A DNA stretch of 64,000 nucleotides, from NCBI GenBank assembly GCA_014800945.1, contig JAAVFD010000027.1, positions 1 to 64,000 of the forward strand. The letters run 5' to 3'. Shown here in pieces: positions 55,609 to 63,863 of this stretch. The stretch's first letter is position 1, and every line of letters starts with the position of its first letter. A program made the translations under genes and the position numbers. This DNA is from Barnesiella sp. Its GTDB lineage: Bacteria > Bacteroidota > Bacteroidia > Bacteroidales > Muribaculaceae. A model generated the notes under the pieces. That model saw only the letters and a program-made list of their open reading frames with translations. It ran no database searches and was not told where the DNA came from.

Positions 55609-56372
55609 TATGTATAAAATTGATCTATTTCTATATAGGGATATTCAACCGCCCACAGGTATAAGGCATGAGCAGGCATTGATGTACCTGCATTACATCG
55701 GTTTTTACTCTCAATTACTTCAGTAAATCCGGCAATTGATAATTTGCCTCTGCCAACATCTACAAGTGTGCCTACAACAGCTCGAACCATATTTCGTAGA
55801 AATCTGTCAGCACTAATCTCAAAATACCAACCTCCATCAGCTATTTTGTGCCATGATGCGTCTGTTACCTTGCATATTGTGGTTTTTACATCGCTATGCA
55901 ACTTGGCGAATGATGCAAAATCAGATACTTCAAGCAATAAACTCGCAGCCTCATTCATTTTATCAAAGTCAAGTGCAGGGGAGCACTGCCACGATAAAGT
56001 GTTGAAGAACGGAGTTTTTACAGTAGAAGCAAAATATCTGTAAGTCCGCTTTATTGCATCAAATCTCGCATGAGCATCATCGGTTACCGGAACAATACCA
56101 TTAACGGCAATATTTTTACCCAGAATAGAATTCAGACTTCGTTGAAAACTCATTAAGTCATCAATTTTACTCGGAGAATCAAAATGAGCAGGCATCATTC
56201 GAGCATTAACACCGGCGTCAGTTCTACCGGCACCGGTGACCTGTATATTTGTACGTAACAATGTTGACAAACCTTCTTCCACCGTTTGCTGCACAGAGCA
56301 ATCGCCCGGTTGACGCTGCCACCCATGGAATGGAGCGCCTAAAAAAGCAAGATTGAGAAAGTAACGTTGCAA
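55608..56372 (-). CDS. truA: tRNA pseudouridine(38-40) synthase
   Basis: Modifies U38-U40 in the tRNA anticodon arm. 254 residues. Catalytic D52 in G-R-T-D-A-G-V and the conserved F-H-G-W-Q-R-Q near 15 are visible. The best start is TTG at 56372, two bases after the speA stop; there is no ATG in the conserved N-terminal region, so translation is probably coupled to speA. Confidence 0.94.
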   Translation of the reverse strand: MQRYFLNLAFLGAPFHGWQRQPGDCSVQQTVEEGLSTLLRTNIQVTGAGRTDAGVNARMMPAHFDSPSKIDDLMSFQRSLNSILGKNIAVNGIVPVTDDAHARFDAIKRTYRYFASTVKTPFFNTLSWQCSPALDFDKMNEAASLLLEVSDFASFAKLHSDVKTTICKVTDASWHKIADGGWYFEISADRFLRNMVRAVVGTLVDVGRGKLSIAGFTEVIESKNRCNAGTSMPAHALYLWAVEYPYIEIDQFYT

Positions 56373-56374
56373 GG

Positions 56375-58273
56375 CTAATCTTTTTCAAGATAAGTATAAC
56401 CGTAAAGACCAGAACGATAATTGCTCAGGAATTCACGTCCTTCTTCTGGGGTGATTTTGCCGGCTTTCATTGATGAAGTAACCCAGGTCTCAACGTTTCT
56501 AACAAGTTTCTTGGGATTATATTCCACATAATCAAGAACCTCGGCAACAGTTTCTCCATCTATCACACGGTCTATCTCATAGCGATCTTCATAAACACTT
56601 ATATGTACAGCATTTGTGTCACCAAACAAGTTGTGCATATCACCAAGTATCTCCTGATATGCTCCCACAAGAAATACTCCTATATAATATGGATCACCCT
56701 TCTTTACTGCATGAACCGGCATTGAAGGAGATATTCCGTGGTTTGTTATGAAGTTGGCTATCTTTCCATCGCTGTCACAGGTTATATCTTGAATAGTACA
56801 TGTTCGAGCCGGTCGTTCATCCAATCTGCCAATAGGCATAATGGGGAATACCTGATCAATAGCCCAACTATCCGGAAGCGACTGAAATAAAGAAAAATTA
56901 CAGAAATATTTATCGGGTAGCATACGTGCAATTTTCTTTAGTTCTTCAGGAGCATGCTTCATATTTCCGGCAATCTCTCCAACCTCTCGAGCAATACTCC
57001 AGAATAGTTTTTCAATCTGAGCACGGGTTTTCAGATCGAGCATACCGAGGCTGAACCTGTCAAGAGCCTCTTCTCTTATCTGTAATGCATCATGCCAGCT
57101 TTCAAACAACCTGGGTTGGTCAAGCTTATCCCATATTTCGTATAGTTCTCGTGCAAGTTCATCTGCATCTTCCGAAATCGCCTCCGCATCTTTCCACAAA
57201 GGAAGCTGAGTAGTTTCCAATACTTCAAATATAAGAACAGAATGGTGTGCAGCGAGTGATCTGCCGCTTTCGGTTATAATGTTTGGTTGTTTAAGATTAT
57301 TTTTTCGGCAAACATCAACAAGCGATGAAACCGCATCATTTGCATACTCCTGAATGGAATAATTCATGGAACTTTCAGATGCCGAACTTCTGGTGCCGTC
57401 ATAATCAACACCGAGACCACCACCTATATCAAGAAAATCTATGCTATATCCCATTTTTGATAACTGCGCATAGAACTGTGTGGCTTCTCTTAAAGCATTC
57501 TTGATTCTTCTGATTTTTGTGACCTGACTGCCTATGTGAAAATGAACCAGTCTTAGACTTTCTCTCATTTTGTTTTTTTCAAGGAAATCAAGAGCCTCAA
57601 GCAGTTCACTTGAATTCAAACCGAATTTAGACTGATCTCCTCCACTTTCTTCCCATTTTCCTGAACCGATACTTGACAATTTAATTCTGATTCCTATGTT
57701 GGGAGAAATCTTCAAACGCTTGGCAACAGTAGCAATGAGCTCCAGCTCGTTTAGCTTCTCTACAACCAGGAAAATATTTCGTCCCATCTTCTGAGCGAGA
57801 AGAGCAAGCTCAACAAATTTTTCATCTTTATAGCCATTGCATATAATCAGTGCATTGTCAGCAATATTTGTTGCCAAAACTGCATGAAGTTCCGGCTTTG
57901 AGCCGGCTTCAAGGCCGATGTTGAATTTCATGCCGTGACTAACAATCTCTTCAACAACAGGACGCATCTGATTAACCTTAATAGGGTACACTATGAAATT
58001 TTTTGCATCATAGCCATATTGCTCAGCCGCTTTTCTGAAACAGTTTGAAATTTTTTCAATGCGGTTGTCAAGAATATCAGGAAATCGAAGAAGAACAGGT
58101 GCTGTAACATCTCTTACCTGAAGTTCATCCATCACCTCTTTAAGATCTACTGATGTGAGTCCATCCTTAGGAGTTACTGCAACATGTCCCTTTTCATTAA
58201 TGGAGAAGTATTTAAGACCCCATCCATTTATATTATACAGTTCAGCACTGTCATCAATGCGCCACCTTCTCAT
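56375..58273 (-). CDS. speA: Biosynthetic arginine decarboxylase
   Basis: PLP enzyme making agmatine from arginine for polyamine synthesis. 632 residues, full length. PLP lysine in Y-P-I-K-V-N-Q; G-L-E-A-G-S-K-P-E-L; the substrate Cys-region T-N-H-G-I-S-P-S-M-P near 515. First gene of a leftward string running through truA, two peptidases, a thiol protein, queD and queE, with gaps of 17 bases or less. Confidence 0.97.
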   Translation of the reverse strand: MRRWRIDDSAELYNINGWGLKYFSINEKGHVAVTPKDGLTSVDLKEVMDELQVRDVTAPVLLRFPDILDNRIEKISNCFRKAAEQYGYDAKNFIVYPIKVNQMRPVVEEIVSHGMKFNIGLEAGSKPELHAVLATNIADNALIICNGYKDEKFVELALLAQKMGRNIFLVVEKLNELELIATVAKRLKISPNIGIRIKLSSIGSGKWEESGGDQSKFGLNSSELLEALDFLEKNKMRESLRLVHFHIGSQVTKIRRIKNALREATQFYAQLSKMGYSIDFLDIGGGLGVDYDGTRSSASESSMNYSIQEYANDAVSSLVDVCRKNNLKQPNIITESGRSLAAHHSVLIFEVLETTQLPLWKDAEAISEDADELARELYEIWDKLDQPRLFESWHDALQIREEALDRFSLGMLDLKTRAQIEKLFWSIAREVGEIAGNMKHAPEELKKIARMLPDKYFCNFSLFQSLPDSWAIDQVFPIMPIGRLDERPARTCTIQDITCDSDGKIANFITNHGISPSMPVHAVKKGDPYYIGVFLVGAYQEILGDMHNLFGDTNAVHISVYEDRYEIDRVIDGETVAEVLDYVEYNPKKLVRNVETWVTSSMKAGKITPEEGREFLSNYRSGLYGYTYLEKD

Positions 58274-58319
58274 TTTCTACGGCAATTATTGAATAGTTAA
58301 GTGTATAAAAATCCGGACA

Positions 58320-58327
58320 CAAATTTA
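58320..58327 (-). promoter_or_regulatory. -7 box of the speA string
   Basis: On the - strand TAAATTTG, a perfect TAnnTTTG, about 47 bases before the speA ATG. Divergent from the lipoprotein promoter about 100 bases to the right. Confidence 0.55.
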
Positions 58328-58421
58328 AGAATAATTCCTTTGTAAAGACATATTATAATAAAAATAGTAAAAACATTATCCAAAATTTGATTTTTGCACA
58401 GTAATTATATATATCTTTGCA

Positions 58422-58429
58422 AAAGATAT
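58422..58429 (+). promoter_or_regulatory. -7 box of the TPR lipoprotein gene
   Basis: TATCTTTG, a perfect TAnnTTTG; a TTTG lies 25 bases upstream (58393-58396), slightly long spacing. Leader about 45 bases. Confidence 0.6.
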
Positions 58430-58477
58430 CACGTTTAATAAACTAGTAACTTATTTCAATATCAAAATTCAATTTTT

Positions 58478-60166
58478 ATGAGACAAAATGTGAATTTCAT
58501 TCTTGCTGCCGGAGTTGCAGTTGCCATTACTGGTTGTAGCAAGAAAATGAATCAGTTCGCAGCTGATTATTTTACCACCAATCCAAATCCATTGGAGCTC
58601 GTAGGCACATCAGTACCTGCAACAGTAACAGGTAATATTCCTCCGAAATTCTTTATCAAGGATGCAACAGTTACAGTTACTCCGGTACTTGTTTATGATA
58701 GCTATCAGACAACATCTGCTCCCGTTTCTTTTCAGGGAGAAAAAGTACGTGGAAATAATCCGGTAATCAGCAATAAAGAAGGCGGAATTGTTACAATTCC
58801 TGCAGATTTCCCTTACACCCCGGAAATGATCAAGAGTGAACTATATCTTGATTTCGCTGTGGCTCAGGGTAATAAACAGTATGCACTGCCAAGAGTTAAA
58901 GTTGCAGAAGGAGTTATCTCTACAGCAGCTTTTGCTACAGCTGAATCAGTTGTTCCCGCAATTGCACCTGATAAATTCCAGCGCATAATTAATGAGAAAT
59001 ATACAGCTGATATCCGCTTCCTTATTAATCAGGCTAACATTCGTCCCGTAGAGTTGAAGTCAGCACAGATGAAAGCGTTTAACCAGGATCTCGCAAGTGT
59101 TAATTCAGATACATCTAAAGTAATTAAGGAAATCAATATTTCTTCCTATGCTTCACCTGATGGTTCCTATGATTTCAACACAAAACTCGCAGAAAGACGT
59201 GAAATTAACACCACTTCTTATGTAGAAAATCAGTTGAAAAAAGACAAGATTAAGGAATTCGGTGAACTAACTGCACAGTTCACTCCCGAGGATTGGGAAG
59301 GTTTCCAGAAACTCGTTTCTCAGAGCAACATTCAGGACAAACAGCTTATTCTTAGCGTCCTTTCAATGTACAAGGATCCTGAGCAGCGCGAAAGAGAAAT
59401 TCGCAATCTCTCGTCAGTATTCGAGACTCTTGAAACAGAGATTATGCCCCAGCTTCGTTACTCACGTATCACAGCTTCAGTTGATGTAATCGGTAAAAGC
59501 GATGCTGAAATCAACAAACTTTTTGATACAAATCCTTCAGCTCTGACAGTTGATGAAATGCTCTATGCTGCTACCTTAACCAACAATCTTGCTCGTCGTA
59601 AAGCAATATATCAGGCTGTAACAAAGTACTATCCCAATGATTTCCGCGGATATAACAACCTTGGCGCTGTACAGTATCAGGAAAAAGATTTCGCAGCTGC
59701 TCAGGTAAGCTTCAAGAGAGCTGAAAAACTATCTCCCAATAATCCAGAAGTTCAAATGAATCTTGGTCTTCTTGCTATGGTAAATAATGATTATGCCGCA
59801 GCAAACCGTTACTTTGGAAATGCAGGAGGTCTTTCTGATCTTGGTAATGCACTTGGTGTTTACTATATCAAAGAAGGTGATGTAGCAGCTGCTGTTAAAG
59901 CTTTCGGAAACAGCAAAACGAACAATGCTGCTATTGCACAGATTCTTGCTAAGGATTACAGCAAAGCAAACACAACTCTTTCTTCTGTTCCCACTCCCGA
60001 TGCTACTACATATTATCTGTTAGCAGTTGTTGGTGCACGTACTAATAATTCTCAGATGGTAACATCAAATCTTCGTCAAGCCATTCAGCTTGATAAAAAC
60101 TATGCAGCACGCGCAGCAAATGATATTGAATTCTCAAATTTCAACCTCACAGGCGTACTGAACTAA
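58478..60166 (+). CDS. Lipoprotein with OmpA-like and TPR regions
   Basis: 562 residues. Lipobox A-I-T-G-C-S with Cys at about 20. Residues ~30-165 are beta-rich; ~170-330 resemble a divergent OmpA-like domain (Y-A-S-P-D-G then a helix T-K-L-A-E-R-R) with an inserted helical segment; ~350-562 are TPR-like helices (Y-P-N-D-F-R-G-Y-N-N-L-G-A-V, P-N-N-P-E-V-Q-M-N-L-G). Probably peptidoglycan-associated with a protein-binding scaffold. Conserved in Bacteroidales, function unknown. Codon choice looks biased as in highly expressed genes. Followed by a strong terminator. Confidence 0.82.
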   Translation: MRQNVNFILAAGVAVAITGCSKKMNQFAADYFTTNPNPLELVGTSVPATVTGNIPPKFFIKDATVTVTPVLVYDSYQTTSAPVSFQGEKVRGNNPVISNKEGGIVTIPADFPYTPEMIKSELYLDFAVAQGNKQYALPRVKVAEGVISTAAFATAESVVPAIAPDKFQRIINEKYTADIRFLINQANIRPVELKSAQMKAFNQDLASVNSDTSKVIKEINISSYASPDGSYDFNTKLAERREINTTSYVENQLKKDKIKEFGELTAQFTPEDWEGFQKLVSQSNIQDKQLILSVLSMYKDPEQREREIRNLSSVFETLETEIMPQLRYSRITASVDVIGKSDAEINKLFDTNPSALTVDEMLYAATLTNNLARRKAIYQAVTKYYPNDFRGYNNLGAVQYQEKDFAAAQVSFKRAEKLSPNNPEVQMNLGLLAMVNNDYAAANRYFGNAGGLSDLGNALGVYYIKEGDVAAAVKAFGNSKTNNAAIAQILAKDYSKANTTLSSVPTPDATTYYLLAVVGARTNNSQMVTSNLRQAIQLDKNYAARAANDIEFSNFNLTGVLN

Positions 60167-60186
60167 ATCATCTATAAAAGAAAAAG

Positions 60187-60220
60187 TCGGCACGGTAAAT
60201 ATTTACTGTGCCGATTTTTT
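60187..60220 (+). terminator. Terminator of the TPR lipoprotein gene
   Basis: TCGGCACGGTAAA (60187-60199) pairs with TTTACTGTGCCGA (60202-60214), then six T. Confidence 0.85.
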
Positions 60221-60252
60221 ATCATCAAATAGATATTTATAAAAATAATCAA

Positions 60253-60260
60253 TATCTTTG
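60253..60260 (+). promoter_or_regulatory. -7 box of tRNA-Gly
   Basis: TATCTTTG, a perfect TAnnTTTG, 10 bases before the first base of the tRNA. Confidence 0.65.
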
Positions 60261-60270
60261 TAAAACAAAT

Positions 60271-60343
60271 GCGGCAGTGGCTCAGTTGGTAGAGCATTGG
60301 CTTCCCAAGCCGAGGGTCGCGGGTTCGAGTCCCGTCTGCCGCT
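60271..60343 (+). tRNA. tRNA-Gly (anticodon CCC)
   Basis: Full cloverleaf: acceptor GCGGCAG with CTGCCGC, D-arm GCTC/GAGC with AGTTGGTA loop, anticodon arm TTGGC-TTCCCAA-GCCGA with anticodon CCC at 60304-60306, T-arm GCGGG-TTCGAGT-CCCGT, discriminator T at 60343. CCA is not encoded. Integrative elements commonly use tRNA 3' ends, and an integrase stub lies downstream. Confidence 0.97.
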
Positions 60344-60369
60344 CAAGTTAGTTAAGGTGCTGTGAAATA

Positions 60370-60400
60370 GGAGTGTAGCTGTTTGCTGCGCTCCTTTTTT
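60370..60400 (+). terminator. Terminator after tRNA-Gly
   Basis: GGAGTGTAGC, loop TGTTT, GCTGCGCTCC with two G-U wobbles, then six T. Confidence 0.8.
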
Positions 60401-60483
60401 GTTCGGTTTTTGCGGGGTTTCGGAGCGATTTTGTGCTGTTATTTTGTCTATTTTTGTTCAATTTGGTGTATTTTTGTGCAATT

Positions 60484-60518
60484 TGTTTCGCAAATGTTTC
60501 GCATGCGAAGCGTTTGCG
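60484..60518 (+). repeat. Repeat copy 1 and overlapping 30-bp palindrome
   Basis: TGTTTCGCAAATGTTTCGCA (60484-60503) recurs exactly at 63816. It is itself two TGTTTCGCA units two bases apart. Here its right part joins a palindrome, 60489-60518: arms CGCAAATGTTTCGCA and TGCGAAGCGTTTGCG match at 13 of 15 positions, the two exceptions being G-U wobbles in RNA. It lies 26 bases ahead of the integrase-like stub. Confidence 0.7.
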
Positions 60519-60543
60519 GTGGTTTGTTTTTTATTAGGTTTTT

Positions 60544-60717
60544 ATGGTTACTTATAAGTTTTTTGTTGATCCGCGTGTGAGGCGTGGTGGTGTGAGGTTG
60601 TGTGTGGTTTTTATGCGTCGCAAGTTTGAGGTGTCGCTGGATGTTGAGGCTTCGGCTGAGGAACTGGAGGATGTTTTGAGAATAGCAAAGGTTGTTGGGC
60701 TTAGTAGGGTGTATTAG
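60544..60717 (+). pseudogene. N-terminal stub of a tyrosine recombinase (integrase)
   Basis: 57-residue frame beginning M-V-T-Y-K-F-F-V-D-P-R. It resembles the arm-type DNA-binding start of Bacteroidales tyrosine integrases (K-F-F-L-D-T-R-R type), then a strand pattern and V-E-A-S-A-E-E-L. No core-binding or catalytic domain (R...H-x-x-R...Y) follows; the frame stops at 60717 and an unrelated gene begins two bases later. DNA is rich in G and T, unlike the neighbours. Either an integrase truncated by recombination or a free-standing arm-domain protein. Confidence 0.45.
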
Positions 60718-60718
60718 T

Positions 60719-61294
60719 ATGAATCTATCTGATATTATCAGCTATTGCAGCTTTATTATTGGCTTTCTTTCTGTCTTGGTAACGGTGCTTATTGGTTGGC
60801 AAATCTTTGTCCTAATTGATACGAGAAAGCTAGCCAAACGTATTACAGACATGGAGGTTGATTTGAGGAATAATATTAATACTCGTATTGAATCTCTGCG
60901 ACTTACAATGTCAATGGAAGCGTTGGATATAGCTACTGTTGCAGCCCATGCGGCTGGTGCAGATATGGAGGATGGGGTATGTTTATTGCTACAAGACTTT
61001 AGAAAGTTTGATGGAGCTGGCAAAGAATATGCATTTGTCTATGCATTCAGGTATCTTGAGGCTTTAATGAAAATAGCCTCACCCGATAGGATTGAGGCTT
61101 TGGGAAGGGAACTGAGCTATTTAGACTTTCCTGTTACTGTGTGGGATGATTTTTATCATAGGGTGGCTGATTTTTGCAGGGGCAATCCAAGTAACGTGGA
61201 TTCTCATTCAATTGTCCGCTTGCAGCAACAAATCTTGAAGCTGCAGCAACAAGCTTTAGAATGTCAGACCCTAAATAACGACAATCTTTCTTAA
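60719..61294 (+). CDS. Hypothetical membrane-anchored protein
   Basis: 191 residues from the ATG at 60719; a TTG at 60692 would lie within the integrase stub and is unlikely. One membrane helix (~8-32), a short coiled coil (~35-60), a helical cytoplasmic part, and a Gln/Leu-rich heptad tail (L-Q-Q-Q-I-L-K-L-Q-Q-Q). No known domain. It may oligomerise through the tail. First intact gene of the island. Confidence 0.65.
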   Translation: MNLSDIISYCSFIIGFLSVLVTVLIGWQIFVLIDTRKLAKRITDMEVDLRNNINTRIESLRLTMSMEALDIATVAAHAAGADMEDGVCLLLQDFRKFDGAGKEYAFVYAFRYLEALMKIASPDRIEALGRELSYLDFPVTVWDDFYHRVADFCRGNPSNVDSHSIVRLQQQILKLQQQALECQTLNNDNLS

Positions 61295-61559
61295 TATGAC
61301 CCCCAGTATGTCTAACAATAATTGGCTATTTACTAAGCTACTCCTATCAGAGTGTTAAAACCCTCCAGCACGAGGTTTAAGTGAAACAGTTTTGTGTTAG
61401 TGCTGTAACACAAGGCAAAGATAGATATAAAATCAAATATATTAGCTTATAGGTCTGAAATCTCGAATGATTCTTGTTATAGAAGAATTAGGGCTACATT
61501 GTAAATCAATCAGGTGAATTCAGACCGATAAAGCCATAACCATATAAAGTTAAACTATT
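61295..61559. other. Intergenic stretch with two inverted repeats
   Basis: No gene seen. TTGTGTTA (61392-61399) pairs with TAACACAA (61406-61413). GGTCTGAA (61452-61459) pairs with TTCAGACC (61519-61526) across a 59-base gap. No clear -7 consensus ahead of the next gene. Confidence 0.45.
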
Positions 61560-62945
61560 ATGAATATCAAGTCTATATTAAAGGGTTGCGCCGGACTTAT
61601 TTACACTGTTATTTTATTTTTAGTTCTATATTTTGCGCTCATTTGGGTAACTCGATGCATTTTAAGATTATCTTGGAGCGGACCAGTAATTTTGTGGCTT
61701 TTGGGATTTCCAATAGCTATAGCCATATTTCAAGCGCTTGCAACTCTTGCAGGGGTTCCAATTGCATATCTCATGAAGGGGACACGGCATTTTTCATGGA
61801 TTCTTGTAGCTCCAGCCCTTTATTTCATTTTTTCTTTCGGAAGTGTCCTTTGGGTATGTGCCTCAACCGTTGGAGGTGTTTTTATATGGCTTTTAGCTAT
61901 TGCTTGGTTTTCTGAAACAGCATACTTTTTCTACGCATACCTCATAATAGCCATTGGAGCAGCTTTTGAGGAATCGGATGTAATAGCAAAATCTGCTCCA
62001 ATGCAGAAAAAGGCTGTCAAGAAGCCCACTGAAGAGCCGAGCGATAAGGATGCCGAAACAAAAAATGTAGGGGTGACAAATGTGGAGGATAAGCCAGATG
62101 TGGATGATTTGCATATGGAGTACTTATGTCGAGAATGGGATTATGATTCAGCTGAGTCCAAAATCCGTGAACGGCTGGGATGCGTAAAGGCAGATTTTGT
62201 CATACACGCTGATGAAGAGATAGTACGGGAGAAGATGGTTAAATGGAGTGCTGATGACCGGAAGCACACAGAAGAGTTTCTGGCTGTTAAGGAGGCTTAT
62301 AATAAGGCGTTCAGCCGTTGGACCGATGGATTAGAATTACAGCCTATCGAAAGTGAATCTTCAGATTCAAATAATGAAGATGAAACAGCGATAAATACTA
62401 TATCAGAGAGTCCCGAAAAGAAAAAAGCATCGTTTAGCATTTTATTCCCCAGCCTGTTTAAGGCAAGTAAAAAATGGTTCAAATGGGCGATGATAGCAAT
62501 ATGTGGAGGTGTCATCTTGACGAGCGGTATATACATTTTCTACCATACAGATGCGACAAGTAATCCGGTTACTGGACAAACCAAAGAAGAGAGTCAACCA
62601 TTATTGCGGTTAGACGAGACCTCAATAGATAAAGAGTCAGGTGAATCGAGTAATGCTGAGAGTTATTTGTATGATAAAATGGCTATAGATTACTATATAG
62701 CGCACAAAATTCTTATGGATATTGATAGCGCGATGGCATCACCCGAAGTGAGATGGTATCAACAAAAGTATAAGTTCCGATTTCTGTCGCAGGAGGATAG
62801 TCTTGTATTTGATTGCGAAAGGGCTAAACTTATTCATTCGCAGCCCGTGGATACAGCAAGCTTATGGGATGCGCGGCAGTCCACCTATTATTTGTGGAAG
62901 CAAATATATTATCAGAGATTAGTGGATTATGAGAGCAATAGATGA
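61560..62945 (+). CDS. Hypothetical multi-span membrane protein
   Basis: 461 residues. Four or so hydrophobic helices in residues ~8-140, a charged cytoplasmic region (~145-300) containing a segment R-E-W-D-Y-D-S-A-E-S-K-I-R-E-R-L-G and many acidic residues, a further membrane helix (~303-324), and an extracytoplasmic helical tail to 461. I recognise no domain. Overlaps the following lipoprotein gene by 17 bases, so the two proteins are probably made together and may act together at the inner membrane. Confidence 0.7.
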   Translation: MNIKSILKGCAGLIYTVILFLVLYFALIWVTRCILRLSWSGPVILWLLGFPIAIAIFQALATLAGVPIAYLMKGTRHFSWILVAPALYFIFSFGSVLWVCASTVGGVFIWLLAIAWFSETAYFFYAYLIIAIGAAFEESDVIAKSAPMQKKAVKKPTEEPSDKDAETKNVGVTNVEDKPDVDDLHMEYLCREWDYDSAESKIRERLGCVKADFVIHADEEIVREKMVKWSADDRKHTEEFLAVKEAYNKAFSRWTDGLELQPIESESSDSNNEDETAINTISESPEKKKASFSILFPSLFKASKKWFKWAMIAICGGVILTSGIYIFYHTDATSNPVTGQTKEESQPLLRLDETSIDKESGESSNAESYLYDKMAIDYYIAHKILMDIDSAMASPEVRWYQQKYKFRFLSQEDSLVFDCERAKLIHSQPVDTASLWDARQSTYYLWKQIYYQRLVDYESNR

Positions 62946-63303
62946 CAATAAGTTCAAATGGCTTATGATTGCGCTGAGCGCGCTTGCTATGATTTTTGCT
63001 GCCTGTGGCAGCAAAAATGGTGATGCTCATTCCAAAACGTCTAAAGTTGGAAAGTATATCTATAAGGATGCGCAAGAGATCAACCATATAGATTCAGACT
63101 GCAGTAGCCTGATGCGTCAAGGGAAGTATGGTAACCGTGATCTATACGGCAAGGAAATGATAGATACCTCTACATTCATTATAGAGGAGAAGTTTATAGT
63201 GTGTGTAAAATGTGTAGGAGATAATGAGTATGACCATATTTTAGGAATAAGTCAACGCAATTGGCATAATCGGAACAGAAGACGTCTTTATGATAAATGC
63301 TAA
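62929..63303 (+). CDS. Small lipoprotein with H-x4-C ... C-x2-C motif
   Basis: 124 residues. Hydrophobic core (~11-24) then F-A-A-C with Cys26 as likely lipid attachment site (Phe at -3 is less usual). The mature part has H53-x4-C58 (I-N-H-I-D-S-D-C-S-S-L) and C92-x2-C95 (V-C-V-K-C-V), a possible metal site like the one in the secreted 81-residue protein at 63568. Basic tail. Starts inside the previous gene and its stop overlaps the next small ORF. Confidence 0.65.
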   Translation: MRAIDDNKFKWLMIALSALAMIFAACGSKNGDAHSKTSKVGKYIYKDAQEINHIDSDCSSLMRQGKYGNRDLYGKEMIDTSTFIIEEKFIVCVKCVGDNEYDHILGISQRNWHNRNRRRLYDKC

Positions 63304-63455
63304 AAGATTATGATCTTCCTGATTATGATGCGTGGTGTGCGAATTTATCTGACCTGGAAAAGAGAAAGCGCACTTATGACGCTACTGTTTTTATGTATGA
63401 TTTTTGGAATATGAGCTATGAGGACTTCTCAGAGTCGTTAGGATATAATGATTAA
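63297..63455 (+). CDS. Small acidic ORF (52 residues)
   Basis: Starts at ATG 63297, seven bases inside the lipoprotein gene end. Composition is rich in Asp, Tyr and Trp (M-L-K-D-Y-D-L-P-D-Y-D-A-W), no membrane segment. The overlap with the upstream gene suggests coupling. No homologue recognised. Confidence 0.5.
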   Translation: MLKDYDLPDYDAWCANLSDLEKRKRTYDATVFMYDFWNMSYEDFSESLGYND

Positions 63456-63464
63456 AGAATAATT

Positions 63465-63563
63465 ATGAACGAACAAACAGAACTATCCAAGCTGAGTATG
63501 CTTCTTAATACGATTGAGGAGACTGATGAGAATGAGGCTCAAGACGAGTCAGATAATAATTGA
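63465..63563 (+). CDS. Tiny acidic ORF (32 residues)
   Basis: ATG at 63465 nine bases after the previous stop. Short Leu-rich helix (S-K-L-S-M-L-L-N-T-I) followed by an acidic tail of Glu, Asp and Asn. The run of closely packed frames in the same direction makes it more plausible, but the length leaves real doubt. Confidence 0.35.
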   Translation: MNEQTELSKLSMLLNTIEETDENEAQDESDNN

Positions 63564-63567
63564 TATT

Positions 63568-63813
63568 ATGAAAAGAGTAATTGGTTTATTAGTGTTATTG
63601 CTGGTGTGTATCGCTCCGGCAGGTGAGGTGAGTGCTGCATCAGCGTCGGGCTCAGAGACGGTGTGGGTGTGTGGTGGTCCCAACTCAAAGAGGTATCATA
63701 AGTCAAAAAACTGCAAGGGGCTGAAGAGGTGCAGTAAGAGCCCTAAGAGTATGTCAAGAGAGGACGCGAATAAGAATGGTTACACAGCTTGCAAGATATG
63801 TTATCGCCATTGA
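63568..63813 (+). CDS. Secreted mini-protein with Ada-like metal-binding motif
   Basis: 81 residues from the ATG at 63568. Signal peptide (~1-23, ending V-S-A-A). The mature part reads R-Y-H-K-S-K-N-C-K-G-L (H44, C49), then S-R-E-D-A-N-K-N-G-Y-T-A-C-K-I-C (C75, C78). This matches the Y-H-x4-C ... S-x-E-A-x3-G-Y-x-P-C-x2-C pattern of Ada-type zinc domains also found at the C-terminal end of nucleases. Here the domain stands alone and is exported. Role unknown; zinc binding is likely from the residues. Confidence 0.72.
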   Translation: MKRVIGLLVLLLVCIAPAGEVSAASASGSETVWVCGGPNSKRYHKSKNCKGLKRCSKSPKSMSREDANKNGYTACKICYRH

Positions 63814-63815
63814 AA

Positions 63816-63835
63816 TGTTTCGCAAATGTTTCGCA
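63816..63835 (+). repeat. Repeat copy 2
   Basis: TGTTTCGCAAATGTTTCGCA, identical to 60484-60503 and in the same orientation. It begins three bases after the stop of the secreted mini-protein gene. The palindromic extension seen at copy 1 is absent here. Confidence 0.7.
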
Positions 63836-63863
63836 GATTGAAATATTCAAAATAGAATAAAAT

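Noticed and set aside
60484-63835. The repeated TGTTTCGCA units as a CRISPR-like array
   Set aside because: Only two copies, 3.3 kb apart, with genes between them; no spacers of regular length and no cas genes.
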